This document shows, one piece after another, positions 31,897 to 32,532 of a DNA stretch of 32,532 nucleotides. The notes beneath the pieces were generated by a model, which saw only the letters and a list, made by a program, of their open reading frames with translations, did no database searches and was not told the DNA's origin. The translations under genes were made by a program, and so were the position numbers. The stretch is from the NCBI GenBank assembly GCA_023250675.1, contig JAHFAE010000026.1, forward strand, positions 1 through 32,532. The letters are read 5' to 3'. The DNA comes from Oligoflexia bacterium (GTDB lineage: Bacteria; Bdellovibrionota; Bdellovibrionia; JABDDW01). Within the stretch, counting starts at the first letter, position 1. Every line of letters begins with the position of its first letter.

Positions 31897-32532
31897 TCAC
31901 ACTCCACCAACTTCTCAAGGCTATGATTGAGCAGAACGCTAGCGACCTTCATGTCACATCTGCCTCAGCGCCGCTTTTGAGAGTGAGCGGAAAAATGGTA
32001 AGAGTCAAGTGCCCTTCACTGACCAGTTCTGAAACTAAACAGCTCTGCTACAGCATTCTTACTGATTCACAAAAAAGCAAATTTGAAGAACATAAAGAAT
32101 TAGATTTGAGTTTTGGTGTTAAAAACTTAGCCCGTTTTCGTGCTAACATTTATTATCAGCGAGGAGCCGTTGCTGGAACCTTTAGAAAAATAGCCTATGA
32201 GATTCCTAACTACAAAGCACTTGGTTTGCCCCCTGTTGTAGGTGAGCTCACTACCAAGAAAAACGGTCTTGTTTTGGTGACGGGACCTACGGGTTCTGGT
32301 AAATCCACTACAATTGCTTCGCTTGTCGATAAGATAAATCAAGAAGAATATGGTCATATTATGACCATCGAAGATCCTATTGAATATTTGCATACCCACA
32401 AGAATTCAGTCGTGAATCAGAGAGAAATTGGCCCTGACACTTGGAGTTTTAAAAATGCCTTAAAGTATATTTTAAGACAAGACCCTGATTTTGTTTTAAT
32501 CGGCGAGATGCGTGATCTTGAAACCATGGAAG
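31893..32532 (+). CDS. pilT: Type IV pilus retraction ATPase PilT (5' part, cut by window edge)
   Basis: 213 codons are visible from the GTG at 31893, which overlaps the pilB stop (GTGA). Motifs: NASDLHVTSASAPLLRVSGK (about 15-34), ARFRANIYYQRG, LPPVVGEL, Walker A GPTGSGKST starting near residue 131, MTIEDPIEYLHTHKNSVVNQ (AIRNxx region) and LRQDPDFVLIGEMRDLETM. GEMRD and the THKNSVVNQREIG segment are PilT/PilU-type. No zinc tetracysteine is expected. PilT depolymerises the pilus for retraction. PilU cannot be excluded because the C-terminus is missing. Confidence 0.92.
   Translation, partial: MITLHQLLKAMIEQNASDLHVTSASAPLLRVSGKMVRVKCPSLTSSETKQLCYSILTDSQKSKFEEHKELDLSFGVKNLARFRANIYYQRGAVAGTFRKIAYEIPNYKALGLPPVVGELTTKKNGLVLVTGPTGSGKSTTIASLVDKINQEEYGHIMTIEDPIEYLHTHKNSVVNQREIGPDTWSFKNALKYILRQDPDFVLIGEMRDLETME

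Noticed and set aside
1-32532. tRNA or rRNA genes, CRISPR arrays, insertion sequences or prophage genes
   Set aside because: None could be recognised; nearly all bases are accounted for by recognisable protein genes.

Overview
The window reads as chromosomal DNA of a didermic (Gram-negative), AT-leaning bacterium, most likely a member of the Bdellovibrionota (Bdellovibrio-like predators). This is inferred from the mix of genes: a complete lipid A block with a Gfo/Idh-type oxidoreductase between lpxA and lpxB, a single LolC/E-type subunit, a PgpH-type HD protein next to ybeY, a CHASE2 sensor kinase with an NtrC-type regulator, and a pilB-pilT pair behind an AroE-like gene. No tRNA, rRNA, CRISPR array, insertion sequence or prophage gene is visible, and no gene-free stretch reaches 300 bases. 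Genes are tightly packed, with many GTGA or ATGA stop/start overlaps and frequent GTG and TTG starts.

Layout. (1) Bases 1-7250, mostly minus strand: the 5' part of mutS2, lnt (apolipoprotein N-acyltransferase), a subtilisin-like protease, a large Slt-type lytic transglycosylase and mazG. One plus-strand gene, a zinc-ribbon membrane protein, diverges from lnt. (2) Bases 7362-13252, plus strand: pgpH-like 7TM-HD phosphodiesterase, ybeY, prfB (complete only if a +1 programmed frameshift at 10312-10318 is read), lolC/E and lolD. (3) Bases 13275-24785, plus strand: a strong sigma70-type promoter, then bamA, skp, fabZ, lpxA, a Gfo/Idh/MocA oxidoreductase (candidate gnnA), lpxB, lpxK, an lpxL-type acyltransferase interrupted by a frameshift at an A7 run, a DUF3108 lipoprotein, a GT9 heptosyltransferase-like gene and a GT4 glycosyltransferase. 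(4) Bases 24784-24880: a long nested palindrome filling the gap between two convergent genes. (5) Bases 24887-28184, minus strand: a CHASE2 histidine kinase and a sigma54-dependent response regulator. (6) Bases 28270-32532, plus strand: ribF, a degenerate shikimate-dehydrogenase-like gene, pilB and the 5' part of pilT.

How the genes work together. Most of the window builds the cell envelope. LpxA, LpxB, LpxK and the LpxL homologue make lipid A, FabZ feeds 3-hydroxyacyl-ACP metabolism, BamA and Skp handle outer-membrane proteins, Lnt and LolC/E-LolD mature and export lipoproteins, Slt trims peptidoglycan, and the glycosyltransferases probably act on lipid A or LPS core.

The most interesting points are these. 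The oxidoreductase sits where gnnA sits in Acidithiobacillus, which predicts a diaminoglucose (GlcN3N) lipid A. LpxA has Asn in place of the usual His of the HQF motif. The lpxL homologue needs a -1 shift at A7 to be complete. A nested palindromic element lies between convergent genes. The AroE-fold protein before pilB has lost both shikimate-dehydrogenase catalytic motifs.
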